64,000 nucleotides of DNA from Sporosarcina luteola (GCF_023715585.1 NZ_JAMBOK010000001.1:1-64000); one strand, 5' to 3'. Positions 8,816-17,298 are shown, counted from the first letter of the stretch. Numbers and translations: made by a program. Notes: generated from the sequence alone by a model not told the origin.

Positions 8816-9634
8816 ATGACACGTCAATGGGAAACGATCCGTACATATGAAGATATCAAATATGAGAAGTACAACGGCATTGCAAAAGTGACGATCAACC
8901 GTCCGGAAGTACGCAATGCATTCCGTCCTAAAACTGTAATGGAGCTGATCGATGCATTTTCTCGTGCGCGGGATGATGAAAGCATCGGCGTCATCATCTT
9001 GACTGGAGAAGGCGAGAAGGCATTTTGCTCAGGAGGCGATCAATCTGTACGCGGTCATGGAGGGTATGTCGGGGATGACGAGATTCCTCGTTTGAATGTC
9101 CTTGACCTGCAAAGATTGATTCGTGTCATTCCGAAGCCGGTAGTCGCAATGGTTGCGGGATATGCAATCGGCGGTGGCCATGTATTGCATGTCGTATGTG
9201 ACTTGACGATCGCAGCGGATAATGCACGGTTCGGACAAACTGGACCGAAAGTCGGTTCATTCGATGCTGGATATGGATCGGGTTATTTGGCTCGCATCAT
9301 CGGTCATAAGAAAGCAAGGGAAATCTGGTATCTATGCCGCCAATATGATGCACAACAAGCATTGGATATGGGTCTTGTCAACACAGTTGTCCCTTATGAG
9401 CAATTGGAAGATGAAACGGTTCAATGGTGTGAAGAGATGCTCGCAATGAGCCCGACTGCGCTTCGTTTCATCAAAGCGGCGATGAATGCGGATACGGACG
9501 GACTAGCTGGTCTTCAACAACTGGCTGGAGACGCAACATTGCTTTACTATACAACGGAAGAAGCGAAAGAAGGACGCGACGCATTTAAAGAGAAGCGCAA
9601 GCCTGATTTCGGCCAATTCCCGCGTTTCCCTTAA
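8816..9634 (+). CDS. menB: 1,4-dihydroxy-2-naphthoyl-CoA synthase
   Basis: Crotonase-family Dieckmann cyclase acting on o-succinylbenzoyl-CoA. At 272 residues it matches the family length. The oxyanion-hole segments [12 protein letters not shown] near 70 and [16 protein letters not shown] near 115 are present, as is the C-terminal [13 protein letters not shown] ending typical of MenB. A strong GGAGGAGG stands 8 bases before the ATG; an upstream in-frame extension overlaps menH and lacks support. Confidence 0.96.
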   Translation: MTRQWETIRTYEDIKYEKYNGIAKVTINRPEVRNAFRPKTVMELIDAFSRARDDESIGVIILTGEGEKAFCSGGDQSVRGHGGYVGDDEIPRLNVLDLQRLIRVIPKPVVAMVAGYAIGGGHVLHVVCDLTIAADNARFGQTGPKVGSFDAGYGSGYLARIIGHKKAREIWYLCRQYDAQQALDMGLVNTVVPYEQLEDETVQWCEEMLAMSPTALRFIKAAMNADTDGLAGLQQLAGDATLLYYTTEEAKEGRDAFKEKRKPDFGQFPRFP

Positions 9635-9663
9635 TCGTGTTAGCATTGTAAATCAAATCATCC

Positions 9664-9692
9664 AAGCTGCCTGTTCACATAGGCAGCTTTTC
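9664..9692 (+). terminator. Intercistronic hairpin between menB and menE
   Basis: AAGCTGCCT pairs with AGGCAGCTT and is followed by TTCT. It may terminate part of the menFDHB transcript or act as a processing stop that lowers menE expression. T run is short. Confidence 0.6.
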
Positions 9693-9715
9693 TATTCGAG
9701 AAGGAGGGTGAGCAT

Positions 9716-11164
9716 ATGATTCCAAATTGGTTATTGCAGAGGGCATATTTGACGCCCGATCGGATGGCCCTGTCCTTTGGGGACGAGCAATGGACATTCC
9801 GTCAATTACTGGAAAAGGCAGATATAATTGCCCAGAAATTACGTTGGAACGGTCTTAACGAAGGGGATCGGATTGCCTTATTGGGCCGCTCGACACCCGA
9901 GATGGTTTTTATTATCCATGGCTGTCTGTTGGCAGGGCTCGAAATCGTAATGTTGAATAGCAGGCTATCCTCCAAAGAGATTTCCTGGCAATTGAATGAT
10001 AGCGGTGCATCGACTTTGTTAGCCGATGATGCATTTATTGAATTGATCAAGCAGGTCGGCACTCCGAAGCTTTTATTTTCTGCAATTGGAATAAGTGAGA
10101 TGCAACCTGCCACGTATACGGAAATGTGGGAACCGTCAAGGACGATTACAATCATGTATACGTCAGGGACGACAGGCTTTCCGAAAGGTGTCCGACAGAC
10201 GGCCGGCAACCATACATCAAGTGCGGTGTCCTCGGTATTGAATTTAGGATTGTCAGAGGATGATATCTGGCTTTGTACGATGCCGTTGTTCCATATTAGC
10301 GGTTTCTCCATACTAGCAAGGTCCGTCATTTATGGAATGGGCGTACGGTTGTATGAAAAATTCGATGCAGCATCAATTGTAAAGGAGATTGAAAAGGGGA
10401 CTGTGACAAGAATCTCCGTTGTTGCGACAGGGCTGCACAGGATTCTGGATGAATTCGAGAAAAATGGGTCGGCTGCCCACTCTTCATTTCAGTCGATGCT
10501 AGCTGGCGGTGGCCCAGTGCCGGATGATTACTTGCGTCGAGCGGTTAACCATAGGCTGCCGGTCCTACAAACTTATGGAATGACGGAAACGAGTTCCCAA
10601 ACCGCAACACTTACTTCCGAGGACGCCTTACGGAAATCCGGGTCTGCGGGCAAGCCTTTATTTTTCAATCGGATCATGATCAGAGATGCCCAACAACCTG
10701 GGGAGTTTGGCGAGGTGCTCGTTATGGGGCCTCACGTTACACCGGGATATATCGGGCATGCATCCGACAGGGAGCCATTGGAGGAAGGCTGGCTGCCGAC
10801 AGGGGATATCGGGTATATCGACGAGGAAGGCTACTTATTCATTGTCGATAGACGATCCGATCTGATTATTTCCGGGGGCGAAAACATATATCCCGCTGAA
10901 ATAGAAAATGTACTTATGTTGCATCCTGACGTAAAAGAAGCAGGTGTGTGCGGAGTAGATCATCCTGAATGGGGCAGCGTGCCAGTCGCGTTCATTGTAG
11001 GCGGCGACGAATATCTGACAGGGGAAGATTTAGAAAAGCATTGTAAAAAACAGCTGGCCGGTTATAAAATTCCAAACGCCTTCCATTTTGTAGAAGAGCT
11101 GCCGCGCAATGCCTCGAATAAGTTACTTCGCCGTGAACTGAAAGAATGGGCTTTACGCAAATGA
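9716..11164 (+). CDS. menE: o-succinylbenzoate-CoA ligase
   Basis: Acyl-adenylate-forming enzyme that activates o-succinylbenzoate for MenB. The 482-residue chain carries the AMP-binding core TIMYTSGTTGFPKGV near 142-156, the second motif QTYGMTETSSQ near 284, the GWLPTGDIGYID motif near 360 and the C-terminal lysine region ELPRNASNKLLRREL. GAAGGAGGGTGAGC precedes the ATG. It closes the men cluster. In B. subtilis menC follows; here a terminator and znuA follow instead. Confidence 0.94.
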   Translation: MIPNWLLQRAYLTPDRMALSFGDEQWTFRQLLEKADIIAQKLRWNGLNEGDRIALLGRSTPEMVFIIHGCLLAGLEIVMLNSRLSSKEISWQLNDSGASTLLADDAFIELIKQVGTPKLLFSAIGISEMQPATYTEMWEPSRTITIMYTSGTTGFPKGVRQTAGNHTSSAVSSVLNLGLSEDDIWLCTMPLFHISGFSILARSVIYGMGVRLYEKFDAASIVKEIEKGTVTRISVVATGLHRILDEFEKNGSAAHSSFQSMLAGGGPVPDDYLRRAVNHRLPVLQTYGMTETSSQTATLTSEDALRKSGSAGKPLFFNRIMIRDAQQPGEFGEVLVMGPHVTPGYIGHASDREPLEEGWLPTGDIGYIDEEGYLFIVDRRSDLIISGGENIYPAEIENVLMLHPDVKEAGVCGVDHPEWGSVPVAFIVGGDEYLTGEDLEKHCKKQLAGYKIPNAFHFVEELPRNASNKLLRRELKEWALRK

Positions 11165-11210
11165 AAAAGCAGTGTTGGATATCCACCTAGGGATTCTAAC
11201 ACTGCTTTTT
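11164..11210. terminator. Bidirectional terminator between menE and znuA
   Basis: AAAAAGCAGTGTT pairs with AACACTGCTTTTT, giving a T run in both directions between two converging genes. Confidence 0.88.
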
Positions 11211-11213
11211 GCA

Positions 11214-12185
11214 TTAGTTGCTAAGCGCTTTTTCAAGCACGTTCAAATTGCGCTCCATTAGCGTAAAGTAGGTTTCATTTTTGTTAATATCCTCCTGCGT
11301 GAGGACGCCTAAATTATGGAGCATCAAAGATTCTGCGCCGATTTCTTTTCGGATGACTTCCGTCAACTTTGAGGAAACATTCTGTTCGAATAATATATAG
11401 TTTACATTTTTCTCTTTTGCCTCTTCAACAATAGTAGCAAGCTGCTTTTGGGATGGTTCGCTTTGGGAATTCAATCCGGCAATCGCCACTTGTTGTAAAC
11501 CGTATTCATCTGCAATGTAGCCGAACGCTGCATGCGATACGAAGAAGGTCTTTGACTTGGCTTTGTTGGCCATTTCCTTGAAACGCTCATCCAATTCCAT
11601 CAAGTCATCTTCCAAAAGATCGAAATTCTTTTCAAAAGCCTCTTGCTGATCGGGCATAGTTGAAATGAGCGCTTCTTTTATAGAGGCAGCGAGTTCGATG
11701 CTCAACTTTGGAGAAATCCATACATGGGGATCGAATTGGCCGTGGGCATGCTGGTCATGCCCTTCTTCGTCATGCTCATCATGTCCTTCTTCCTCATGTC
11801 CTGCTTCCAGGAGATCTTCCGGAATGGCTTCCGCAGTTGCTACGAATTCCACTTTTTCGTTCTTTAATGTCTTTTGGGCATTTTCCACGAATCCTTCAAG
11901 TCCAAGTCCTATATAAAAGAACAGGTCCGCATCGGATAGCGCGATCATGTCCTTCTGTGTCGGATCGAATGAATGCTCATCCGCTCCTGCTGGGTAGATG
12001 GACGTAACATTGACAAAATCTCCGCCGATCCTCTCCGTAAAGTATTGTAGAGGATAGACAGTCGTGAATACGGTTAACTTCCCATCATTGCCGTTGTCCA
12101 TCTTGCCTTTATCCTTCTTGTTCCCACAGGCACCAATGAGCAATATCATTATAAGTGCTAGAAGAACGAGCGATTTCTTTTTCAT
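11214..12185 (-). CDS. znuA: Zinc ABC transporter substrate-binding lipoprotein (ZnuA/AdcA type)
   Basis: A 323-residue cluster A-1 binding protein that should capture zinc at the outer membrane face. It starts with a lipoprotein signal (MKKKSLVLLALIMILLIGAC, lipobox LIGAC). It has metal-ligand histidines (DEHSFDP, FDPHVW) and a His/Asp/Glu-rich loop around residues 125-148, the usual mark of a zinc rather than manganese binder. The ATG at 12185 has GGAGGATTTACTT before it. A Zur-type operator lies just upstream. No permease or ATPase gene adjoins it, so the partner proteins must be encoded elsewhere. Confidence 0.9.
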   Translation of the reverse strand: MKKKSLVLLALIMILLIGACGNKKDKGKMDNGNDGKLTVFTTVYPLQYFTERIGGDFVNVTSIYPAGADEHSFDPTQKDMIALSDADLFFYIGLGLEGFVENAQKTLKNEKVEFVATAEAIPEDLLEAGHEEEGHDEHDEEGHDQHAHGQFDPHVWISPKLSIELAASIKEALISTMPDQQEAFEKNFDLLEDDLMELDERFKEMANKAKSKTFFVSHAAFGYIADEYGLQQVAIAGLNSQSEPSQKQLATIVEEAKEKNVNYILFEQNVSSKLTEVIRKEIGAESLMLHNLGVLTQEDINKNETYFTLMERNLNVLEKALSN

Positions 12186-12205
12186 AAGTAAATCCTCCGC
12201 CAACT

Positions 12206-12226
12206 TAATAGTAATGATTACGATTT
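12206..12226 (-). promoter_or_regulatory. Zur box upstream of znuA
   Basis: Read on the minus strand, AAATCGTAAT-C-ATTACTATTA is a near-perfect inverted repeat. It agrees with the known Bacillus Zur operator pattern (AAATCGTAAT-N-ATTACGATTT) with few mismatches. It sits 20 bp before the znuA start, so zinc repression is expected. Confidence 0.85.
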
Positions 12227-12276
12227 AACTGCTTTCTTATAATACAAGATAGCAATAGTTTTCGCAACTTAAAAGT

Positions 12277-12301
12277 AAAAAAACCGGCCAAGGCCGGAAA
12301 A
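12277..12301 (-). terminator. Terminator of yidD
   Basis: CCGGCC-AA-GGCCGG with seven T residues on the minus strand, directly after the yidD stop. Confidence 0.85.
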
Positions 12302-12302
12302 G

Positions 12303-12533
12303 TTATGTTTTATTGTCATTCTTTTCGGGAACCGGATCAAAACCGCCTTCATGGAAAGGGTGGCATTTCAGAATCCTTCTCACTGCTAACATCGATCCTT
12401 TTAATGCGCCGTGTTTCTGAATAGCCTCCACTCCATAATGTGAGCAGGTTGGATAAAACCGGCATGATGGCGGAGTGAGTGGAGAGATGATTCTTTGATA
12501 AATTTTAATTATACCGATCAAGATTGTTTTCAA
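12303..12533 (-). CDS. yidD: Membrane protein insertion efficiency factor YidD
   Basis: A 76-residue YidD-family protein with an amphipathic N-terminus and the conserved [16 protein letters not shown] block (residues 23-38) and [13 protein letters not shown] near the end. The family aids YidC/Sec membrane insertion. B. subtilis calls it YtjA, and it lies near the men and dps genes there too. Confidence 0.92.
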   Translation of the reverse strand: MKTILIGIIKIYQRIISPLTPPSCRFYPTCSHYGVEAIQKHGALKGSMLAVRRILKCHPFHEGGFDPVPEKNDNKT

Positions 12534-12635
12534 TGTTAGGCACCCAGCTTTCTTCTGTATGTTTATTTTATTTGTTTCAGTGGTAAATTAACAGAGAGAA
12601 GCATTATGAATAAGAAATTGAAGAGGGGTTTTTTT

Positions 12636-13085
12636 ATGTCCAAGGAATTAATGGAAGAATTAAATGTACAAGTCTCCACATGGTCAGTCGTGTATGCGAA
12701 ACTGCATAATTATCATTGGTACGTAAAAGGGAAGCAGTTTTTCACGCTCCATGCAAAATTTGAGGAGCTTTACAATGAGGCGACAGCACATATGGACGAA
12801 ATCGCTGAAAGGATCTTGACGCTTGGCGGAAATCCTACAGCAACATTAAAAGAACATTTGGAGCAATCGGTCGTAAAAGAGGCGAAGGGTGATGAAACAG
12901 CCGAGGATATGGTGAAAACAATCGCCGACGACTTCGATAAAATCATGAAGTCCTTGAAAAAAGGTATGGAGGCTGCGGCAAAAGACGGCGATGATATGAC
13001 CGAGGATATCTTGAATGCTACGTATCAAAGCATTGAAAAGCACCAATGGATGTTGAACGCATTTCTTGGTGAAGACAATAATTGA
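12636..13085 (+). CDS. dps: Dps-family ferritin-like DNA-protection protein
   Basis: A 149-residue four-helix ferritin-like protein. The ferroxidase residues of Dps are visible: HNYHWYVKG near 24-32 and the H-x-x-F-x-x-L-Y-x-E-x-x-x-H-x-D-E-x-x-E helix near 39-58. Dps dodecamers oxidise and store iron and protect DNA. I prefer the ATG at 12636, with GAGGGG before it, because homologues begin around MSKEL; an in-frame ATG at 12606 would add ten basic residues and also has a purine-rich upstream, so the start is not settled. Confidence 0.88.
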   Translation: MSKELMEELNVQVSTWSVVYAKLHNYHWYVKGKQFFTLHAKFEELYNEATAHMDEIAERILTLGGNPTATLKEHLEQSVVKEAKGDETAEDMVKTIADDFDKIMKSLKKGMEAAAKDGDDMTEDILNATYQSIEKHQWMLNAFLGEDNN

Positions 13086-13108
13086 TGATTTGGTCTTGAA
13101 AGCATGAA

Positions 13109-13159
13109 ATAGAGTGTGGTTTTCCTATTAATCTAGGGAATCCGCACTTTATTTTTGTT
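13109..13159 (+). terminator. Terminator of dps
   Basis: GAGTGTGGTTTTCC pairs imperfectly with GGGAATCCGCACTTT and is followed by ATTTTTG. Confidence 0.75.
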
Positions 13160-13224
13160 GACTCCTCTTATTATGTGTAAAATGGGGTACGGGAAGTTAT
13201 AGGAATCATATAGGAGGCGACATC

Positions 13225-14547
13225 ATGTCACATATCCAATTCATAAGGAATTTAATTATTGAAACGCCATCAAAGCCTGGAAATTTTGCAAAGGTAGCTT
13301 TGGCGATCGGTGAATTGAAAGGTGATATTGGAGATATCCAAACAATTAAAGTCGGAACATTATCGACAATTAGGGATGTCTCCGTTCAGTGCACGAGCGA
13401 GGAGCAGTTGGAGCAGATTGTAGCAGCAATTAATGCGATTGGAGAAGGGATTCAAGTGCATGCTGTTACGGATGATGTTTTGCATGCGCATGAAGGCGGA
13501 AAAATTGCGATGAAGAGTCGGGTGGAAGTCCGATCCTTGGGAGATCTACGAAGGATTTACACGCCAGGAGTTGCGAACGTATGCAAAGTGATTCAAAACG
13601 ATCCAGTACAAGCCGAATATTTCACCGGAATCTCTAACACGGTCGCAATTGTGACGGACGGGACGGCAATTTTAGGTCTAGGCAATATTGGACCTGTCGC
13701 AGGCATGCCTGTCATGGAAGGAAAGGCGGTCCTGTTTGACCAATTCGCGGGTATAAGCGGTATTCCGATTTTGCTCAACACGAGCGATCCTGATGAGGTG
13801 GTGGAAACCGTCAAGCATATTCACCAAAGCTTCGGAGGGATTCTATTAGAGGATATCGGCTCACCGCATTGTTTTGAAATCGAAGAGCGTCTAAAAGCGG
13901 AACTGGATATTCCGGTCATGCATGACGACCAACACGGCACAGCTGTCGTCACGCTCGCTTCAGCCCTCTCGGCATGCAGGCAATCGGGAGTGGAATTGTC
14001 TCAATCCGTCGTTGGGCAAATTGGTTTGGGTGCTGCTGGCCTTGCAATCAGTAGAATGTTCATGGCATATGGCGTGAAGGACATGCGCGGTGTGGACCCA
14101 AATCCAGAGGCGGTCGACAGATTGAAACAACATGGCGGAATCGCTTTGGAATCAGTCGAAGAGATCATGCAGACTTGCGATATTGTTATTGCTACAACTG
14201 GCGTGCAAGGATTGATCAAACCTGAAATGGTCCGCAAAGGACAAATCATTTTGGCACTGTCCAATCCCAATGCGGAAATTGATCCGGAAGCGGCATTAGA
14301 GGCAGGAGCTGCATTTGCTGCGGATGGCAGGCAAGTGAATAATATTCTAGGCTTCCCTGGAATTTTCAGAGGTGCTTTGAATGCGCATGCGAAAGAAATC
14401 ACATATCCGATGCTCATTGCTGCTGCGCTCGCAATTCTGGACAGTACAAAACCGGGTGATCTCGTTCCGCATCCATTGGATCCAGCAGTGCATGAAAATG
14501 TTGCTAACGCCGTGGAGCGCGTTGCGAATGAGGCAAATTTAATTTAA
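13225..14547 (+). CDS. Malic enzyme with N-terminal ACT domain
   Basis: Oxidative decarboxylation of malate to pyruvate with NAD(P). The first ~80 residues form an ACT-type sensor (FIRNLIIETPSKPGNFAKVA start). The catalytic part has RRIYTPGVANVC near 109, the TDGTAILGLGNIGP loop near 144, the metal site IPVMHDDQHGTAVV near 230-243 and the nucleotide-binding GQIGLGAAGLAISR near 263. The closest named type I recall is the YtsJ/MalS group of B. subtilis. The ACT domain suggests amino-acid control of flux; coenzyme preference cannot be read here. AGGAGGCGACATC precedes the ATG. It appears monocistronic. Confidence 0.9.
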   Translation: MSHIQFIRNLIIETPSKPGNFAKVALAIGELKGDIGDIQTIKVGTLSTIRDVSVQCTSEEQLEQIVAAINAIGEGIQVHAVTDDVLHAHEGGKIAMKSRVEVRSLGDLRRIYTPGVANVCKVIQNDPVQAEYFTGISNTVAIVTDGTAILGLGNIGPVAGMPVMEGKAVLFDQFAGISGIPILLNTSDPDEVVETVKHIHQSFGGILLEDIGSPHCFEIEERLKAELDIPVMHDDQHGTAVVTLASALSACRQSGVELSQSVVGQIGLGAAGLAISRMFMAYGVKDMRGVDPNPEAVDRLKQHGGIALESVEEIMQTCDIVIATTGVQGLIKPEMVRKGQIILALSNPNAEIDPEAALEAGAAFAADGRQVNNILGFPGIFRGALNAHAKEITYPMLIAAALAILDSTKPGDLVPHPLDPAVHENVANAVERVANEANLI

Positions 14548-14570
14548 AGTATTGCATTGTTTATCCAAAG

Positions 14571-14603
14571 TGACCCATACTACGACAAAAAAGGATGGGT
14601 CAC
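14571..14603 (+). promoter_or_regulatory. Hairpin overlapping the ribosome site of the next gene
   Basis: GTGACCCAT (14571) pairs perfectly with ATGGGTCAC (14595) across a 15-nt loop that contains the AAAAAAGG Shine-Dalgarno bases. There is no T run, so it could gate translation of the 14604 gene rather than end transcription. Function inferred only. Confidence 0.4.
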
Positions 14604-14963
14604 ATGGAAAACGACAAAGTTAGAATGTACGTATCGATTGCTAATCAACAAATCTATCCACATAAGCATGCCTCGCCTTGGGAATACGAGGTGGAGATGA
14701 GCCGGGAGTTTCTGCCGGTTTTCCAACAACTATTTAATCAGATGGACAGACTTGAATTCCGCAACTTCTTGCGATCCCATTTGCCCTATATCCCTTACCA
14801 TTATGACAGGGACAATCATGATGTCGATCGCAGGACAATGATGCTTTATGCATTGATCCATGAATTCACGGATGATGAAACGAAGAAGTTCATTGAACAG
14901 CTGCCGTATTTTACAAAAGGCAGGCCATTGATCACTTCAGCTCCCGTTCAGCCATCCAATTGA
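14604..14963 (+). CDS. Conserved hypothetical protein, 119 residues
   Basis: I do not recognise the family. The protein is soluble, rich in aromatic and charged residues (FPVFQQLFNQMDRLEFRNFL block near 36-55), with no signal peptide or membrane segment and a proline-containing tail. The ATG at 14604 has AAGGATGGGTCAC upstream; the in-frame ATG at 14595 would overlap the ribosome site. It sits 22 bp before ytkD, so the two and ytmA are probably co-transcribed. Confidence 0.7.
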   Translation: MENDKVRMYVSIANQQIYPHKHASPWEYEVEMSREFLPVFQQLFNQMDRLEFRNFLRSHLPYIPYHYDRDNHDVDRRTMMLYALIHEFTDDETKKFIEQLPYFTKGRPLITSAPVQPSN

Positions 14964-14985
14964 GCGCGAAAGGACGTGAAGTCAA

Positions 14986-15450
14986 ATAGCAACTACATTT
15001 CGGGATTTGCAAGGAGCACAAGTCGAGCTGACCTTCGGCGAAAATTGCTTAGGCATGGAAGCGAGACATGTGCTCGTTGTGCTGAAGCATGAGGGGAGAT
15101 GGCTCGTTACTCGCCACTCCGTCCGCGGTATCGAATTTCCCGGTGGTAAAGCGGAAGACGGAGAAACGATTTCAGAAGCCGCAATTCGAGAAACGATTGA
15201 AGAAACAGGTGTAACCATTACAGAGCTCGTCAAGTTTGCTGAATACGTCGTCATGAGCAATGTAACTTTTTGCAAAGCGGTATTTACAGGAAAAGTGTCC
15301 AGCATTGATGAAAATCCACAGTTGTATGAAACGGAAGGCGCATTGTGGATGACCGATGATGAATTGGCAAGCTGCGAAGAGTTGAGTTTCCATATGAAAG
15401 ATGCCGGAATGGCAAAAATACGAAAGTGGGTGGATGCATATGTTTCCTAA
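14986..15450 (+). CDS. ytkD: Nucleoside triphosphatase YtkD (Nudix)
   Basis: Nudix hydrolase of the YtkD type, which cleaves (oxidised) purine nucleoside triphosphates. The Nudix box G-x5-E-x7-RE-x2-EE-x-G is intact (GGKAEDGETISEAAIRETIE, continuing EETG). The start is odd. Aligning from memory with B. subtilis YtkD puts the N-terminus at 14986-14989, and AAAGGA stands 11 bases before 14986, but the codon there is ATA. The first conventional start in frame is TTG at 15007, which has no ribosome site and would trim seven residues of the first strand. A TGA at 14977 rules out a longer start. The gene overlaps ytmA by 11 bp. Confidence 0.8.
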   Translation: MATTFRDLQGAQVELTFGENCLGMEARHVLVVLKHEGRWLVTRHSVRGIEFPGGKAEDGETISEAAIRETIEETGVTITELVKFAEYVVMSNVTFCKAVFTGKVSSIDENPQLYETEGALWMTDDELASCEELSFHMKDAGMAKIRKWVDAYVS

Positions 15451-16234
15451 CGGAGCAATTTTCCACCGGAGGGAGTATCCTTCACCAAATCCGAATATCC
15501 GTCTTGAAGAAATAACGTATTGGTCGGATGGGCTGAAGGTGAAGGGGCTGCTTGCTGAACCGAAAAGTGGAGGAAATTACGAAGGGATCATCTATTTGCG
15601 CGGGGGCATGCAACATGTGGGGATGGTCCGTCCAGCCCGGATTGCCCAGTTCGCTTCACAAGGTTTTGTCGTATTTGCTCCTTATTACCGTGGCAACAGG
15701 GGCGGAGAAGGGCGTGACGAGTTCGCAGGAGACGATCGGCAAGATGCGGTCTATGCAGTTGAAGTGTTGAAGCAAAGTTCGAAGCTGAACAAGGATAGGA
15801 TTCATCTTTATGCATTCTCCCGTGGCGGCATCATGGCTCTTTGGACAGCAATTTTGCGAGAAGATATCACTTCTGTTGTGACATGGGCCGGTGTCTCGGA
15901 TGTCATCTTTACATATAATGAACGCGAGGATATGCGCCGGATGATGAAGCGTGTCATCGGCGGCACTCCAAATAACATGCCTGAAGCATATCGTGAACGG
16001 ACGGCTTTATTCAGGGTGGATGAAATCAATGCTCCAATTTTGATTATCCACGGCATGAAGGATGAAAATGTTTCGTTTGAGCAGGCGATATTGCTTGAAG
16101 ATGCTTTACGCGAGAAGGATAAGGAGTACGAGACCTGGTATTTCCCCGACTATACCCATTACTTCCCGACCGCGCATAATGCGCAGATCGTACGGGATTT
16201 ATGTGATTGGATGAGACGGCAAGGGAATGAATAA
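15440..16234 (+). CDS. ytmA: YtmA-like prolyl-oligopeptidase-family hydrolase
   Basis: A 264-residue serine hydrolase of the S9/dienelactone type. The nucleophile elbow is AFSRGG near 120 (G-x-S-x-G variant with Ala first), the Asp lies in HGMKDENVSFEQ near 212, and the His is in DYTHYFP near 240. Substrate unknown. I chose the ATG at 15440, inside the ytkD end, with GGGTGGATG upstream; homologues start close to this point. B. subtilis has ytmA in the same region, between ytkD and pckA. Confidence 0.85.
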   Translation: MFPNGAIFHRREYPSPNPNIRLEEITYWSDGLKVKGLLAEPKSGGNYEGIIYLRGGMQHVGMVRPARIAQFASQGFVVFAPYYRGNRGGEGRDEFAGDDRQDAVYAVEVLKQSSKLNKDRIHLYAFSRGGIMALWTAILREDITSVVTWAGVSDVIFTYNEREDMRRMMKRVIGGTPNNMPEAYRERTALFRVDEINAPILIIHGMKDENVSFEQAILLEDALREKDKEYETWYFPDYTHYFPTAHNAQIVRDLCDWMRRQGNE

Positions 16235-16268
16235 AGTAAATACAAAAAAACCGTTAATGGTTATTTCA

Positions 16269-16322
16269 GACTGTAGACAAACATCATGAATTTTGGTGTT
16301 TGCCTCCAGTCTCTTTTCTTTT
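16269..16322 (+). terminator. Terminator after ytmA
   Basis: AGACTGTAGACAAACA pairs with GTGTTTGCCTCCAGTCT, followed by CTTTTCTTTT. Confidence 0.7.
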
Positions 16323-16343
16323 AAAATAGAGATAAAGCTACAA

Positions 16344-16556
16344 TGTTGATTTGCGCTACGAGCGGACGCTTTCCGCGGGCACGGCTTCAGCCAATCGAAC
16401 AACGAAGGGTTCGATTTGCCTTAATTTCTGCGTTCTTTGCAGAAATTAAGGCAGCCTATGCTCGCAAAAGCCGTTCTACGTAACGGCTTTCGCTCAGTCC
16501 AGGGTCTTCAGCTCGCGCTGTTCCCGCAGGAGTCGCCGCTCTCCGCTCCAATCAAC
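16344..16556. repeat. Composite palindromic repeat element with three inserted hairpins
   Basis: The ends match, from memory, a dispersed GC-rich palindromic element common in Bacillales genomes (GTTGATTTGCGCTACGAGCG to CGCTCCAATCAAC, with CGCTTTCCGCGGGCACGGCT and CCGCAGGAGTCGCCGCTCTC inside). The expected middle is replaced by three hairpins in a row: AATCGAAC/GTTCGATT (16393-16416), a perfect 15-bp stem TGCCTTAATTTCTGC (16417-16453) and AAAGCCGTT/AACGGCTTT (16467-16490). The last one also occurs at 22556-22582. No gene is seen inside. Confidence 0.65.
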
Positions 16557-16586
16557 GGTGTTTTCTATTTACTCAATGAGGTCAAG

Positions 16587-17031
16587 ATGACATTCATTCA
16601 ATATACCTTCGGCATCCGATCCATGCGCCAGACAATCAAGGAAATTGAAACTAATGTGGCATATCGCTGGTTCTAGGCTTCGGCTTTCATACAGAGGTTC
16701 CTCACTTCTCCGTCCGGATCATATCTTCATTGATTCGACCCATGTGAAAGCGAGTGCGAATAAGTGAAAGTTTGAGAAGAAGGTTGTTTGTAAAAGAAGA
16801 GAATAAGGAGATCAAGGAGTCGACAACAGACCCGGAAAGTGGTTATTACGTTAAAGATGAACGGACAAAGCAGTTCGCTTATTCTTTTTCACGCTGCCAC
16901 GGATGAAAAAGGATAGTTCTCGCAAACATCTTTACACCGGGGAATGTCCAGGACAGCAATTTGCTTGAACCATTAGTCCAGAGAATCATCGAACAAGTGT
17001 CGTTTCCGCTCACTCATGCTTACAAAACGCC
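16587..17031 (+). pseudogene. Decayed IS1182-family transposase
   Basis: Fragments of an IS1182-type (DDE) transposase can be read in order but in shifting frames: FGIRSMRQTIKEIETNVAYR (about 16604-16663), then after a one-base loss GFGFHTEVPHFS, DHIFIDSTHVKASANK followed by an in-frame TGA, IKESTTDPESGYYVKDERTK, and NLLEPLVQRIIEQV. At least three frameshifts or stops and internal deletions are present, so it cannot be functional. It lies between two palindromic repeat elements. Confidence 0.85.
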
Positions 17032-17076
17032 AGCCTAGCTTTTATGGAGGCTGCCCCTGTCTTAAAGGATTTCCAG

Positions 17077-17200
17077 TTGATTGGAGTGCGGGCGGCGACT
17101 CCTGGGGGATCAGCGAAGCGTGAAGACCCCGCAGGAGCAAAGCGACGAGGAGGCTGAGGGCAAGCCCCCCGGAAAGCGTCGCCCGGAACGGAAAACAACG
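17077..17200. repeat. Dispersed GC-rich palindromic repeat
   Basis: A 124-bp element with inverted ends (GATTGGAGTGCGGGCGGCGA and GTCGCCCGGAACGG) and an inner CCCCGCAGGAGC. The same element type is seen in inverted form at 16344-16556. I recall close copies in many Bacillales genomes but cannot give a firm name. It bounds the IS1182 relic on its right. Confidence 0.7.
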
Positions 17201-17240
17201 TCCGTAGTCTAACGTTTGTTAATTAGTGCGTCTAATAAGA

Positions 17241-17279
17241 CAAAAGGGATTGAAATCAATTTGATTTCAATCCCTTTTA
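17241..17279. terminator. Terminator of the norB-like gene
   Basis: AAAAGGGATTGAAATCA pairs with TGATTTCAATCCCTTTT, a long perfect stem with T runs in both directions. It follows the minus-strand efflux gene. Confidence 0.85.
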
Positions 17280-17298
17280 GAGGCAACCGTAATGGTTG

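Noticed and set aside
11164..11213. menC downstream of menE
   Set aside because: Only a terminator lies here; no enolase-superfamily gene is found in the window.
16437..16676. A 79-codon protein before the transposase relic
   Set aside because: Its first part is the hairpin repeat and its end is a transposase fragment; it is not a gene of its own.
17010..17198. A 62-codon minus-strand frame
   Set aside because: It lies over the GC-rich palindromic repeat; such frames are common in that element.
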